A stretch of 64,000 nucleotides of DNA from an uncultured Verrucomicrobiota bacterium (GTDB taxonomy: Bacteria; Verrucomicrobiota; Kiritimatiellia; CAIQIC01; Lenti-01). The DNA is taken from the NCBI GenBank assembly GCA_938003985.1, contig CALKWZ010000073.1, positions 41,711-105,710 of the forward strand, read 5' to 3'. The notes beneath the pieces were generated by a model, which worked only from the letters and a program-made list of their open reading frames with translations, was not told where the DNA came from and made no database searches. Every line of letters starts with the position of its first letter. Positions within the stretch are counted from its first letter, which is position 1. Made by a program: the position numbers and the translations under genes. Shown here piece by piece: positions 36,735 to 47,062 of the stretch.

Positions 36735-39700
36735 ATGAAATCTGCCGCCACCTTCATCCGCACCTTGACGGTGTTCAGCCTGCTCGCTTTTGCCGGCGTC
36801 GCCCAAGCGGAAGTGCTCCTGCAATGGTTCGAAAGCGACTGGGACGAGATGTACCAGAAGCTGCCGAAGGTGGCGGAAATCGGCTACGACAGTTTCTGGA
36901 TTCCCCCGCCGACCAAGGGGCCCGTGGGCACAAGCACCAAGTGGGCCAACGTCGGCTACAATCTCTACGACCGCTTCGATCTCGGCGACGTGCCCCAGCG
37001 CGGATCGCTGGCCACGCGCTACGGCACGCGCGGTTCGCTGCGCGCCATGGTGGACAACGCCCACCGCCTCGGCATCAAGATCATCCCCGACATCGTGATG
37101 AACCACAACGGCAACGGGCCGGACTTCCGCGAATATCCCGGCATGGCGGCGACCGACTTCCACGTGGGCTGGCAGGAAGGCTACGCCAACACGCTCAACT
37201 TCAAGCGCGCGCCCCGGATGAACTGGTGGTACCACCACGAAGGCTACGGCGCCACGATGTGGTCCGACCTCGCCAACCTCGTCGACATCCGCACCGAAGA
37301 CCACCCGCTCAACGGCGACCCCAAGCGCTTCACCGGCCAGAAGACCGACTCCGACGGCCAGAGCTTCAATTTCGTGGACGGCACCTCCTACGTCCGCCAC
37401 GTCGGCCAGTACGACCGCTATCCCTACGCCTACACCAACGAAAACGCCGCCCAGATGCTCTATCGCTGGATCGCCTGGCTCGGCAACGCGATGGACTACG
37501 ACGGCCTGCGCCTCGACGCCGGCAAGCACACGCCCTACGAGTTCTTCGGTTGGCGCGGCAACGGCTTCCTGCACGAAGCCCAATGGAACTACACCCAGCG
37601 CCGCGGCTACGGCTTCACGAACACCGTCCCCGATCTCTTCGCCAACGACCGCGACCGCACCAACGCCTTCATCTTCGCCGAAATCCTCTCGCCTTGGTCC
37701 GAGATCGAATACTGGTACCGCCAAGGCACCGGCAATCCGATGCGCTTCCTCGACTACCAGATGAAGAAGACCGCCGACGGCGCGTTCGGCGGCAACCTGG
37801 CCGGCCTCGGCGCCTACGGCTCCGATTTCGGTCCTTCCACCGGCCTGCTCTACGTCTGGGGCCACGACGAGGCGCTCAACGCCAGCAAGCCCATCCTCGC
37901 CTACGCCTACATCCTCGGCCACGTGGGCGTGCCGATGGTCTACTACACCGGCAACAACATCACCTGGGAAAACTACGGCCGCAATCCCTACAATCCGTCC
38001 GACCCCAACAAGAACAAGACCTGGATGATCCCCGGCTTCGACAGCCACGTCCTCGGCGAAGGCGGCAACGGCGCCATCCCCAACCTCGTCTGGATCAACC
38101 AGAACTTCGCCCGCGGCTCCGAAATCAAGCGCTGGGAAGGCGACGGCGATTTCTTCGCCCTTGAACGCTACGAGGACGCGGACGGCAACGGCCTCGACGC
38201 CGGCGACGGCATCATGATCCTGGCCTTGAACGATTCCGGCAGCGACATCACCAAGACCCTCTCCTGCGCCTTCCCCAACGGCACCGTCCTGAAGGACTTC
38301 ACCGGCAACAACGGCGACACCGCCACCGTCAGCGGCGGCCAGGTCACGATCCGCGTGCCGGGCACGTCCCGCTTCGGCGACGGCGGCCAGGGCTGGGTCG
38401 TCTACGCCCCGCAGTGCGCCGACGGCGTCGAGCTCGCCGTCAAGCAGGGCGGCGCGCCGGTCGGCACCGTCACCTGGACCGTCCCGGGCGGGACCCACGC
38501 CGCCACGACCACCCAGTATCTGCCCCGCATCACCGCCGACAGCGCCACGCTCGACGTCTTCGTCACGCAGGTGCCCGCGGGCATCACGGTGGACAACGTC
38601 ATGCTCCAGTGGGGCGAAGGCATCCATCTGCCCGTCACGAACTTCTTCGACGAAGGCCGCGGCCGCGTCTCGGGCCGTTTCCACAACACGGACCGCGTCA
38701 ATTCCACGAACTACGCGCTGACCATTTCCACCACCAACCTCGCGGAAGGCCTGCACGTCGTCAAGGCCCGCGCCTTCACGCAGCGCGATCCGTCCTATTC
38801 CGCCATCTACAACACGCTCTCCAAGGCGATCTACGTCGACCGCCACGGGCCGGAACTGGGCCTGAGCGTCGCCCCGAACCAAGCCATGACCGGCGAGTTC
38901 GTGCTGACGATCACCAACGCGGACTACACGGCCTACGGCATGACGGTTTCGATCAACGGCGGACCCGCGCAGGCCGCGGACCAGATCATGAAGGGCCTGT
39001 GGAAGTTCCCCGTGACGGGCCTGTCCGCCGGCACGCACACCGCGACCGTCGTCGCCACCGAGGCGAACTACGCCAGCCCGCGCCAGATCATCAACACCGG
39101 CACCGTCGTCCGCGTCTTCCAGATCGTCGGCAACGCCAACGGCATCGGTCTCAACCACGTCGCCAACTCCACGAACATGGTGCCCTTCTTCAAGACCATC
39201 GTCACCGGCGGGAGCGATTCCTATGGCTCCCTGCGCCTCTACTGGAACGGCTACGAGCTGCCGTTCAACGGCGGCACCCGCACCAACGTTTTCAACGGCG
39301 AAGTCGTCCAGCGCGACGACGCCGGCCGCGTGGTCACCAACCGCCTGTGGGGCGCCTTCGTCAACGGCCCCCACTACTTCGAGGCCGAGCGCGTGGACGG
39401 CGGCGTGACCAGCCGCGCCGTCCGCCGGGTGGTCTTCAATCTCTACGGCGCCAACCACGTCGATTCCGACGGCGACGGCCTGCCCGACAACGTCGAAATG
39501 CCCTTCTTCGACCAAGGCGCGCCCGGTCCCGACCAGCCCTGGCCCGGCGACTCCAACAACAACTTCATCCCCGAATCGTGGGAGACCTGGACCCGCCTGA
39601 ATCCCTACAACCATTCCACGTTCTATTCCGCCCAGTGGGACGACCGCGGCGACATGGACGGCGACGGCTTCACGAACTACGAAGAGGTCTACGCCGGTTT

Positions 39701-42700
39701 CATGGAAGACGGCAACGTCTACAAGTACGACATCTACAACGCCGCCTCGAAACCTTCCGGCGATCCCAGCATCGTGCCGTCCGCGGCCTCCTGCTTCCCC
39801 ACCCCGCCGCTGACCGGCAGCGTGGCCCAGATCACCTACGTCCCCAACGGCGGGACGCTCTCCAACGCCGCGCAGGTCGTCATGCATATCGGCCACTCCA
39901 AGCGCACCCTGGGCTCCTGGCAGGACGTGGTCCAGATTCCGATGACCAACAACGGCACCAGCTGGCTGGCCAACTACAGCGTGCCCTCCAACGCCACGTC
40001 CATCGACGTCACCTTCTTCGACGGCGGCACCACCTGGGACGGCCGGGACTGGCAGTTCACCGTGTTCGGCGCCGAAGGCCCCGACTTCGTCATGGACGCC
40101 GCGCTCGACAGCCCCGACTTCGAAATCGCCGAGTACAGCGGCATGAAGCTGTGGGCCGCCCTCCGCGGCACGAAGCTCTATCTCGCCACCTGGGGCACGG
40201 GCTCCCACTCCGAGATCACGAACGACCATTTCATCTGCATCCACACCAATCTGGGCGATGCCACCGCGCAGCCGTGGGCCAAGCAGGGCTACGTCTTCCT
40301 GCCTTCCAATTTCCCGTATCTCGGCGCGGAAGGCGGCAACGACGGCAGCTGGTGGTTCAACGTCGCGGCCGACAGCACCGCCACCAGCAACTCGAACCTG
40401 AACGCCACCTACAACTACCTCGAAGGCACGATCGATCTGGCGGACAATTTCGGCGGCGTGCCGGAGGCCGTCTACGTGGCCGTGGGCGTCTACGGCAACA
40501 ACGACGGCGATCCGCTCTACGCCCAGGTGCCGGCCATGTGGGACGGCGGCAACAACCTGGAAATCACCGAAATCCTGCGCGTGCCGACCGCCTCCATCCG
40601 CGACGAGAACGCCGACGGTTATTTCGACGGCGGCAATCCGCAGATGTGGACCGTCGTCGACGGCAATTCCGCCGACGCCAACTACGGCCTGCGGCGCTTC
40701 TTCCTCGACGAAGTCGCCGGCGACCAGGAACAGATCACCGTCCGCGTCCAGCCCAATCCCGGCGGCACCAACCAGGTCACCGCCGTCGAACTGTTCAGCA
40801 ACCTGAACCGCCGCGACTACGTGAAGATGCCGGGCGACGAAGATCCCGACGACGTCACCACGACTTCGCTGAACACCTACTACAAGGCCTATACGATGAC
40901 CAACGCCGGCGGCGAGGTCTATGCCGCCACCCTGCCCGTGAACCGCTGCGGCGCCTACCGCATCAACGCGCGCTGGCAGATCAACGGCGGCAGTACCTGG
41001 TACTACTACACCGACAACGGCCTGCGCCGCGATTGCGCCGTGGTCGTCTCGCCCAAGAAGGCGCTGAACACCTCGCTCTACGAGCTCAATCCGCTCACGG
41101 CCGAAGCCACCACCGACCAGTTCTCCGGCCGCTCGACCTTCCGCAACATGGTCCTGGACGACGGCGACCGGCCCAACGGCATCAGCACCAACAAGCTCAA
41201 GCAGCTCGGCGTCAACATGATCTGGCTGCAGCCCATCCACCCCATCGGCACCGTCGGCCGCGAAATCGACGCCACCACCGGCCAGCCCTACGATCCGGGT
41301 TCCCCCTACGCCGTGCAGGACTACTGGCAGGTCAACCCCGTGCTCGGCAACCCCAACACGCCTTCCCAGGCCATGAGCGAATTCACCAACTTCGTCGCCA
41401 GCTACGACGCCCACGGCATCGGCGTCATGCTCGACGGCACGTTCAACCACTCCGCCTGGGACTGCCAGATCGGCCAGATGGGCGTGACGATGGATCTGAA
41501 GAACGCGCAGGGCGTCACCGTCAATTCCACCAGCCTGATCTCGTCCGTGCGCGCCGCGTGGTATTCCAAGCGGAACGATTACGGCAACCCGGCCACCTAC
41601 TTCAACACCACCAACGACACCGACATCGCCGTGGCCCCCGACCGCATCGACTTCGGCAAGTGGTCGGACGCCGCCGAGTTCTTCTTCGGCACCTATGATT
41701 GCCTCGTCCAGAAACCCGCCGCGAACACGAACTGGACCTGGAGCAGCGCCTGGTACAGCCGCTACCTGCGCGAAGACGACCTCTTCGAGGGCTTCAAGAC
41801 CGAAGCCACGCGCGAGCTGTGGGAATACTTCGCCGCCTATCCGGCCTACTGGCTCGAAAAGACCGGCCACCCCGCCGGCACCCCCAAGAACCAGTCCTAC
41901 AAGGGCATCGACGGCCTGCGCTGCGACTTCGCGCAGGGCCTCCCCAGCCTCTTCTGGGAATACGCCATCAACAAGACCCGCAGCGTGAAGTGGGACTTCC
42001 TCTTCATGGCCGAATCGCTCGACGGCTATCGCGAAGTCGCCGGCACCAAGCGCCACGGCGTGGGCTACCGCTCTTCCCGCCACTTCGACGTTCTCAACGA
42101 AAACATCCTCTATCTGTGGCGCGACGATTTCTTCGACTACCGCACCTACGCCGACCAGACGGAAAACAATCCCAACCGCTCGACGGCGCTCATCTGGGAA
42201 GCCTTCGACAACCGCAAGAACGCCTTCGAGATGTCGCCGGTGCTCCTGAACCTGATTTCGCACGACGAAATCTTCCCGACCGACGACCAGTGGTCGCTGG
42301 TCTACGCCTACGCCATCAACGCCGCCATGGACGGCGTGCCGATGATGTTCTACGGCCAGGAAAACGGCGCCCAGAACAACGCCGGCGAATACAGCGCCCG
42401 TTCCGACTTCGGCATTTCCTCCAACAACAACTTCGCGCGCTACGAGACGAACTTCGGGAAGTCCATCCCGCACTTCAAGCGCTACAACCACATGACCAAC
42501 ATCTGGAACGCCGGCTGGTCCGCGGACATCCGCGCCACCTACGGCCGCCTCAACCAGGCCCGCGCGAACTCCCCCGCCCTGCGCTCGCAGCAGAACTACT
42601 TCCTGGCCGACACGACCAGCGGCAGCTGGAACCCCGACATCTTCGCCGTGGCGAAGATCCAGTCGCCGGCCGTCTCCGCCGCCACCCAGGACGTGGTCTT

Positions 42701-43685
42701 CGCGTTCATCAACAACAACTTCCGGGGCGACTACGCCCGGGCCGGCAGTTTCCGGCTCAACGCCACCAACGCGGCCGGCGCCAACTGGTTCGGCATCCAG
42801 CCCACGCACGTCTACAACGTCGTGGATCTGGCCGCGACGAATCCGACCACGATGCTCTGGCCGGCGCCCGGCTTCACCGGCAACACCCTCATCGCCAACG
42901 GCCTGTACGTCGGCTTCCAGAGCAACGCCACCTGGTCCGGCGGCCAGGCCCAGTTCCTGCGCCTGCTGGACATCACCGCCGGCATGACCGCCACCAACGT
43001 CAACGACATGTTCGCCAACGCGGACCGGTACGCGGCGCCCGTGCTGACGGGCCTCTCCAACCGCACCGTCGCCGCCGGCGGCACGCTCGCCTTCGCGGTC
43101 AACTTCACGAAGGACGCGAGCGACACGGTGGAACTCTCCTGCGCCAGCACCTTGGCCCCCGGCACCTGGAGCTTCACCGCGCCCAACGAATTCTCGTTCT
43201 CGCCCACGACGAACGAGCTGGGCGTGCACTCGTTCCTCTTCACCGCCACCGGGCGGGACGGCTACGACGAGGAGTTGATCACCATCACCGTGCTCCCGCA
43301 GCAGGAAACCCCCTATGAAGATTGGGCCGATGCCTACGCCTCGTCCGGCTTCGATCCCAACGGCGCCAACGGCGGCCTGACCGACGACTTCGACAACGAC
43401 GGCTACACCAACGAGCAAGAATACTGGGCCGACACGGATCCCACCGACGACACGTCCTATCTCCAGCTCCGGAGCCTGTCGATTTCCGGCGCCAACGCGA
43501 ACCTGGTGCTCGACAAGGATTCCGCCGCGCCGCGCGCCTACGTCATCCACACCGCCCGCCAACTGGTCGGCAGCGGCTGGGATTGGACCGTGCTCGGCAC
43601 CAACAGCAGCACCAACGGCGTCCTGCCCGTCGGCAACGCCACCAACGCGATGCTGCTCTTCCGGATCAGCATCCCCGCCCAGTAA
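36735..43685 (+). CDS. giant secreted amylase-like protein with two GH13 domains
   Basis: A 2316-residue secreted protein. ATG 36735 follows AAGGAG and opens a signal peptide ending A-G-V-A-Q-A. The first GH13 domain (about 25-470) has D-I-V-M-N-H (from Asp119), nucleophile Asp261 in L-R-L-D, acid Glu316 in F-A-E-I and Asp378 in G-H-D-E. Linker modules follow (about 560-1430). They include calcium-type D-S-D-G-D-G and D-M-D-G-D-G repeats and a CBM25/53-like starch-binding segment ending in W-D-G-R-D-W. The second GH13 domain (about 1460-1990) has Asp1567 in L-D-G-T-F-N-H, Asp1731 in L-R-C-D, Glu1760 in M-A-E-S and Asp1844 in S-H-D-E. The C-terminus has a short beta module. Both catalytic sites look intact. 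It likely degrades an alpha-glucan outside the cell. Confidence 0.88.
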   Translation: MKSAATFIRTLTVFSLLAFAGVAQAEVLLQWFESDWDEMYQKLPKVAEIGYDSFWIPPPTKGPVGTSTKWANVGYNLYDRFDLGDVPQRGSLATRYGTRGSLRAMVDNAHRLGIKIIPDIVMNHNGNGPDFREYPGMAATDFHVGWQEGYANTLNFKRAPRMNWWYHHEGYGATMWSDLANLVDIRTEDHPLNGDPKRFTGQKTDSDGQSFNFVDGTSYVRHVGQYDRYPYAYTNENAAQMLYRWIAWLGNAMDYDGLRLDAGKHTPYEFFGWRGNGFLHEAQWNYTQRRGYGFTNTVPDLFANDRDRTNAFIFAEILSPWSEIEYWYRQGTGNPMRFLDYQMKKTADGAFGGNLAGLGAYGSDFGPSTGLLYVWGHDEALNASKPILAYAYILGHVGVPMVYYTGNNITWENYGRNPYNPSDPNKNKTWMIPGFDSHVLGEGGNGAIPNLVWINQNFARGSEIKRWEGDGDFFALERYEDADGNGLDAGDGIMILALNDSGSDITKTLSCAFPNGTVLKDFTGNNGDTATVSGGQVTIRVPGTSRFGDGGQGWVVYAPQCADGVELAVKQGGAPVGTVTWTVPGGTHAATTTQYLPRITADSATLDVFVTQVPAGITVDNVMLQWGEGIHLPVTNFFDEGRGRVSGRFHNTDRVNSTNYALTISTTNLAEGLHVVKARAFTQRDPSYSAIYNTLSKAIYVDRHGPELGLSVAPNQAMTGEFVLTITNADYTAYGMTVSINGGPAQAADQIMKGLWKFPVTGLSAGTHTATVVATEANYASPRQIINTGTVVRVFQIVGNANGIGLNHVANSTNMVPFFKTIVTGGSDSYGSLRLYWNGYELPFNGGTRTNVFNGEVVQRDDAGRVVTNRLWGAFVNGPHYFEAERVDGGVTSRAVRRVVFNLYGANHVDSDGDGLPDNVEMPFFDQGAPGPDQPWPGDSNNNFIPESWETWTRLNPYNHSTFYSAQWDDRGDMDGDGFTNYEEVYAGFMEDGNVYKYDIYNAASKPSGDPSIVPSAASCFPTPPLTGSVAQITYVPNGGTLSNAAQVVMHIGHSKRTLGSWQDVVQIPMTNNGTSWLANYSVPSNATSIDVTFFDGGTTWDGRDWQFTVFGAEGPDFVMDAALDSPDFEIAEYSGMKLWAALRGTKLYLATWGTGSHSEITNDHFICIHTNLGDATAQPWAKQGYVFLPSNFPYLGAEGGNDGSWWFNVAADSTATSNSNLNATYNYLEGTIDLADNFGGVPEAVYVAVGVYGNNDGDPLYAQVPAMWDGGNNLEITEILRVPTASIRDENADGYFDGGNPQMWTVVDGNSADANYGLRRFFLDEVAGDQEQITVRVQPNPGGTNQVTAVELFSNLNRRDYVKMPGDEDPDDVTTTSLNTYYKAYTMTNAGGEVYAATLPVNRCGAYRINARWQINGGSTWYYYTDNGLRRDCAVVVSPKKALNTSLYELNPLTAEATTDQFSGRSTFRNMVLDDGDRPNGISTNKLKQLGVNMIWLQPIHPIGTVGREIDATTGQPYDPGSPYAVQDYWQVNPVLGNPNTPSQAMSEFTNFVASYDAHGIGVMLDGTFNHSAWDCQIGQMGVTMDLKNAQGVTVNSTSLISSVRAAWYSKRNDYGNPATYFNTTNDTDIAVAPDRIDFGKWSDAAEFFFGTYDCLVQKPAANTNWTWSSAWYSRYLREDDLFEGFKTEATRELWEYFAAYPAYWLEKTGHPAGTPKNQSYKGIDGLRCDFAQGLPSLFWEYAINKTRSVKWDFLFMAESLDGYREVAGTKRHGVGYRSSRHFDVLNENILYLWRDDFFDYRTYADQTENNPNRSTALIWEAFDNRKNAFEMSPVLLNLISHDEIFPTDDQWSLVYAYAINAAMDGVPMMFYGQENGAQNNAGEYSARSDFGISSNNNFARYETNFGKSIPHFKRYNHMTNIWNAGWSADIRATYGRLNQARANSPALRSQQNYFLADTTSGSWNPDIFAVAKIQSPAVSAATQDVVFAFINNNFRGDYARAGSFRLNATNAAGANWFGIQPTHVYNVVDLAATNPTTMLWPAPGFTGNTLIANGLYVGFQSNATWSGGQAQFLRLLDITAGMTATNVNDMFANADRYAAPVLTGLSNRTVAAGGTLAFAVNFTKDASDTVELSCASTLAPGTWSFTAPNEFSFSPTTNELGVHSFLFTATGRDGYDEELITITVLPQQETPYEDWADAYASSGFDPNGANGGLTDDFDNDGYTNEQEYWADTDPTDDTSYLQLRSLSISGANANLVLDKDSAAPRAYVIHTARQLVGSGWDWTVLGTNSSTNGVLPVGNATNAMLLFRISIPAQ

Positions 43686-43707
43686 GCCGCGCGGCCGATG
43701 GGACGCC

Positions 43708-43740
43708 GAGGGCCGGGTTCAATCCCGGCCCTCTTTTCTT
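43708..43740 (+). terminator. rho-independent terminator of the GH13 gene
   Basis: Perfect 10-nt arms GAGGGCCGGG / CCCGGCCCTC, loop TTCAAT, followed by TTTTCTT. Confidence 0.88.
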
Positions 43741-43790
43741 GGGGGTTTCAGTTGAACCCCCCCGCGGCGATGGAGTAGGATTTCCGTTCT

Positions 43791-44477
43791 ATGAAACGCA
43801 GCTTCCTACTCGCGCTGGCCGGCGCTTGGATCCCGCTGGCGGGCGCCGCCCAAGAACCCGCCGCGCTCACCCTGCGCTATGCCGTCGCCTTCAAGGGCGA
43901 CGTCGTGGCCACCCAATCCGTTTCCATCGTCCATTCCGCCGGCCTGACGACGATTTCGTCCTCCTTCGCGGCCGATTTGCCGGTTTTCGTCGCCATCCAC
44001 CATTATTCCGAGGAATTGTCGGTGACGTACCGGCCCGCCGACGGCGCCGTCGAGCGCCTTGGCGCCCGCCTCCGGGACGGCCCGGTCCAGACCGTCGTTT
44101 CCGGCGCCCGGGACGGCGACGGCACGCTGCGCGTCGTCCGGACCGGCATGGAGGGCACCACCACCAATTACGTCGCCCGCGCCGACTACGACTTCCATTC
44201 GCTGGTCTTCTACGGCCGCGCCCCGGCCGATTTCCTGCCCACCAACTCCCCGGCGCGCGTCCTGTCGATCGCCCAAGGCGAAGTCCGGCCCGTCCTCATC
44301 CAAAGCAACCAGGAAAGCGACACCTTCGAACGCCAGCATCTCGAAACCGCGCATCTGGTCTGGACGGACGGCCCGCACGTTTCGCACTCCTGGCATCCCG
44401 AACGCTTCAGCAATCTGCCGCGCCGCTATATCCGCCGGACGGACGGCGGGGAATTCGTTTTCAACTTGATCCGCTGA
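43791..44477 (+). CDS. secreted beta-rich protein, DUF6134/DUF3108-like
   Basis: A 228-residue protein with a signal peptide (F-L-L-A-L-A-G-A...L-A-G-A-A-Q). It is beta-rich, with alternating strands resembling periplasmic DUF3108/DUF6134 proteins: Y-A-V-A-F-K-G-D-V-V-A near the start, D-Y-D-F-H-S-L in the middle and R-Y-I-R-R-T-D-G-G-E-F near the end. The next gene, a lipid-activating fusion, begins 27 nt later, so both probably share an operon. That suggests an envelope-lipid context, but the assignment is by resemblance only. Confidence 0.65.
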   Translation: MKRSFLLALAGAWIPLAGAAQEPAALTLRYAVAFKGDVVATQSVSIVHSAGLTTISSSFAADLPVFVAIHHYSEELSVTYRPADGAVERLGARLRDGPVQTVVSGARDGDGTLRVVRTGMEGTTTNYVARADYDFHSLVFYGRAPADFLPTNSPARVLSIAQGEVRPVLIQSNQESDTFERQHLETAHLVWTDGPHVSHSWHPERFSNLPRRYIRRTDGGEFVFNLIR

Positions 44478-44504
44478 CCCCCAACCGACCGGAGGAGGAC
44501 CCGC

Positions 44505-47033
44505 ATGACCCCCAACGCCCCCGCCGTTCCCGCGTTCACGCTGCTGCAGCCCCTGCGCCAGACCGCCGTCTTCTGGAAGGACTCGGAAATCTCCTATGCG
44601 GACCTGCTGGCCCATTCGGCCGCCTTGGCGTCGCTGTACTTTTCCGCTCCCGGCGAGCGCGTCGTCGTGTTTTCCGAAAACCGCCCGGAATGGGTCACCG
44701 CGCTGTTTTCCATCTGGCGCAACCGCTGCGTCGTCGTGCCCGTGGACGCTTTCAGCCCCGCCGCCGAATTGGCCTACATCCTGCGCCAGACCGAGCCCGT
44801 CGCCGTGTTCTGTTCCGCCAAGACCCAGCCCGTCGTCGCCGAGGCGCTCCGGTCGCTCGCGGGTCTCGCGCCGCGGCAGATCTGCTTCGACGCCGAGGAT
44901 TTTCCGGCCCTGCCCTCCGGCGCCGTCGCCGACGCCCCGCTGGTGTCGGGCCCAGCCGACGCCTTGGCCGCCATCCTCTTCACCTCCGGCACCACCGGCG
45001 CGCCCAAGGGCGTGATGCTTTCCTTCGGCAATTTCAAGGTCAACCTGGAATCCGTCTGCGACCGCGTGCCGATCTTCCGGCCCGAATCGCGCACGTTCGC
45101 CCTGCTGCCGTTCCACCACATCCTGCCGCTGATGGGCTGCATCCTGGCGCCGCTCTATTCCGGCGGCACGATCATCATGGCCCACTCGCTCGATCCGGCC
45201 GACATGGTGGCCACCATGCGCCGCCACCGCGCCACCATCCTCATCGGCGTGCCCCGCCTCTACGCCCTGTTCCGCAAGGCCATCGTCGAAAACCTGTTCA
45301 AGTCGCCCGTCGGCCGGCTGCTCTACCGCCTGTCCGCCGCCATCGGCCGCCTGCCCGTCTCGCGCGTCCTGCTCTTCCCCGTGCAGAAGAAATTCGGCGG
45401 CCACCTGCGCCAGATGGTCTCCGGCGGCGCCCCGCTCGACCGCGCGGTCGCCCGCGATCTCGTCGTCTGCGGCTTCCAGGTCCTCGAAGGCTACGGCATG
45501 ACCGAATGCGCCCCCATGATCACCTTCCCGCGCCCCGACGCCGTGCGCCTCGGCGCCTGCGGCCAGCCCTGCCTGCCCGATTCCGTCCGCATCGAGGAAG
45601 GCGAAGTCCTCGCGCGCGGCCCCCACGTCTTCGCCGGCTACTGGAAGAATCCCGAAGCCACCGCCGAGGCCATCCAGGACGGCTGGCTGCACACCGGCGA
45701 TCTCGGCTATCTCGACAGCGACAATTTCCTCTTCATCACCGGCCGCAAGAAGGAAATCATCGTCCTGCCCAACGGCAAGAAGGTCAATCCCGTCGAGCTG
45801 GAAGAAAAACTGGCGAGCCTGTCGCCGGACATCAAGGAAGTCGCCGTCGTCCTGCGCGACGACCTGCTGCACGCGCTGATCCAGCCCGTGGCCGGTTTCC
45901 TCGGCGGCGTGCCCGCCCAGCAGGCCGAGCATTTCCGCTGGAACCTCCTCGAGCCCTACAACCGCGTCGCGCCCCCGGCCAAGAAAATCACCCAGCTCAC
46001 CATCGTGTCGAACGACCTGCCCAAGACGCGCCTCGGCAAGCTCAAGCGCCACGAACTGGCCGCGCTCGCCGTCGGCACTTTCAGCGGCGATTCCGTCCCC
46101 GCGCCCAAGCCCGAGGATCTCGGCCCCGCCTACGCGGCGTTCGACCGCTTCCTGCGCGCCGAACTCGAATGCCTGCGCGTCGCCCCCACCGCCCACTGGG
46201 AAATGGATCTCGCGCTCGATTCGCTCGCGCGCCTGTCCGTCCTCGTCTTCATCGAGAAGACCTTCGGCGTCAAGCTGCCCGAATCCGTCTTCCAGGAATT
46301 TCCGACCGTCTTGGCCCTCGCCAAGCACGCCGACGAAAAGCGGATCTTCTTCCGCGAAAACGCCGGCAGCTGGGACACCCTCCTCAAGGTGCAGCCCAGC
46401 GAACAGCCTCTGGAACTGCCGCGCTCCGGCTGGGTCCACCCGTTCCTGAAAAACCTCTTCGGCGCCTTGCTGCGCCTGCTGTTCCGCGTCCGCGCCGAGG
46501 GCCGGGAACACATCCCCGCGCAGGGCCCCTGCATCTTGGTCGCCAACCACCAGTCCTACATCGACGGACTGTTCGTCTCGATGTTCCTGACCAACGCGTT
46601 CCTGCGCCGCATGTTCTACTACGCCAAGCGCAAGCACGTCGTCAACGGCCTCTTCGAATGGCTCGCGCGCAACAGCAACGTCATCATCGTCGAAGTCGGC
46701 CGCGACGTGCAGCTCTCGCTGCAGATGATGGCCCAGGCCCTCCGCGAAGGCGGCAACCTGCTCATCTTCCCCGAAGGCACGCGCTCGCCCGACGGCCAGC
46801 TCGGCGAGTTCAAGGGCACCTTCGCCGCCCTGGCGACGGAATTCCAGGTCCCGGTCATCCCCGTCGCCATCAGCGGCGCCTTCCGGGCCTTGCCGCGCGG
46901 CAAACGCCTGCCGCGCTTCTTCACCCGCGTGACCGTGCGCTTCCTCCCGCCCATCCCCGCCGCCGCCCGCACGGACGAACACAAGCTCGCCGACGCCGCC
47001 CGCGACGCCATCGCCCGGAATCTGATCGTCTGA
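44505..47033 (+). CDS. acyl-ACP/CoA synthetase, carrier and PlsC acyltransferase fusion
   Basis: An 842-residue multidomain lipid enzyme. Residues 1-500 are an AMP-forming acyl-activating domain with F-T-S-G-T-T-G-A-P-K-G (about 159), Y-G-M-T-E-C-A-P and G-W-L-H-T-G-D. A carrier-protein-like domain at about 540-605 has a D-S-L motif, with Ser573 as the candidate phosphopantetheine site. A PlsC-type acyltransferase at about 640-842 has N-H-Q-S-Y-I-D (about 681, HX4D) and F-P-E-G-T-R. This layout parallels Aas (acyl-ACP synthetase/2-acyl-GPE acyltransferase) but with a built-in carrier. It probably recycles free fatty acids into phospholipid. AGGAGG precedes ATG 44505. Confidence 0.85.
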   Translation: MTPNAPAVPAFTLLQPLRQTAVFWKDSEISYADLLAHSAALASLYFSAPGERVVVFSENRPEWVTALFSIWRNRCVVVPVDAFSPAAELAYILRQTEPVAVFCSAKTQPVVAEALRSLAGLAPRQICFDAEDFPALPSGAVADAPLVSGPADALAAILFTSGTTGAPKGVMLSFGNFKVNLESVCDRVPIFRPESRTFALLPFHHILPLMGCILAPLYSGGTIIMAHSLDPADMVATMRRHRATILIGVPRLYALFRKAIVENLFKSPVGRLLYRLSAAIGRLPVSRVLLFPVQKKFGGHLRQMVSGGAPLDRAVARDLVVCGFQVLEGYGMTECAPMITFPRPDAVRLGACGQPCLPDSVRIEEGEVLARGPHVFAGYWKNPEATAEAIQDGWLHTGDLGYLDSDNFLFITGRKKEIIVLPNGKKVNPVELEEKLASLSPDIKEVAVVLRDDLLHALIQPVAGFLGGVPAQQAEHFRWNLLEPYNRVAPPAKKITQLTIVSNDLPKTRLGKLKRHELAALAVGTFSGDSVPAPKPEDLGPAYAAFDRFLRAELECLRVAPTAHWEMDLALDSLARLSVLVFIEKTFGVKLPESVFQEFPTVLALAKHADEKRIFFRENAGSWDTLLKVQPSEQPLELPRSGWVHPFLKNLFGALLRLLFRVRAEGREHIPAQGPCILVANHQSYIDGLFVSMFLTNAFLRRMFYYAKRKHVVNGLFEWLARNSNVIIVEVGRDVQLSLQMMAQALREGGNLLIFPEGTRSPDGQLGEFKGTFAALATEFQVPVIPVAISGAFRALPRGKRLPRFFTRVTVRFLPPIPAAARTDEHKLADAARDAIARNLIV

Positions 47034-47062
47034 AACCCCGCCCGCGAACCCAGGAAAAACCC

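Noticed and set aside
36708..43562. A 2284-codon open frame on the reverse strand of the GH13 gene
   Set aside because: It mirrors the forward gene exactly. Strong C-ending codon bias in the GH13 gene removes stops on the antisense strand. It has no ribosome binding site and low-complexity valine/glycine/alanine-rich translation.
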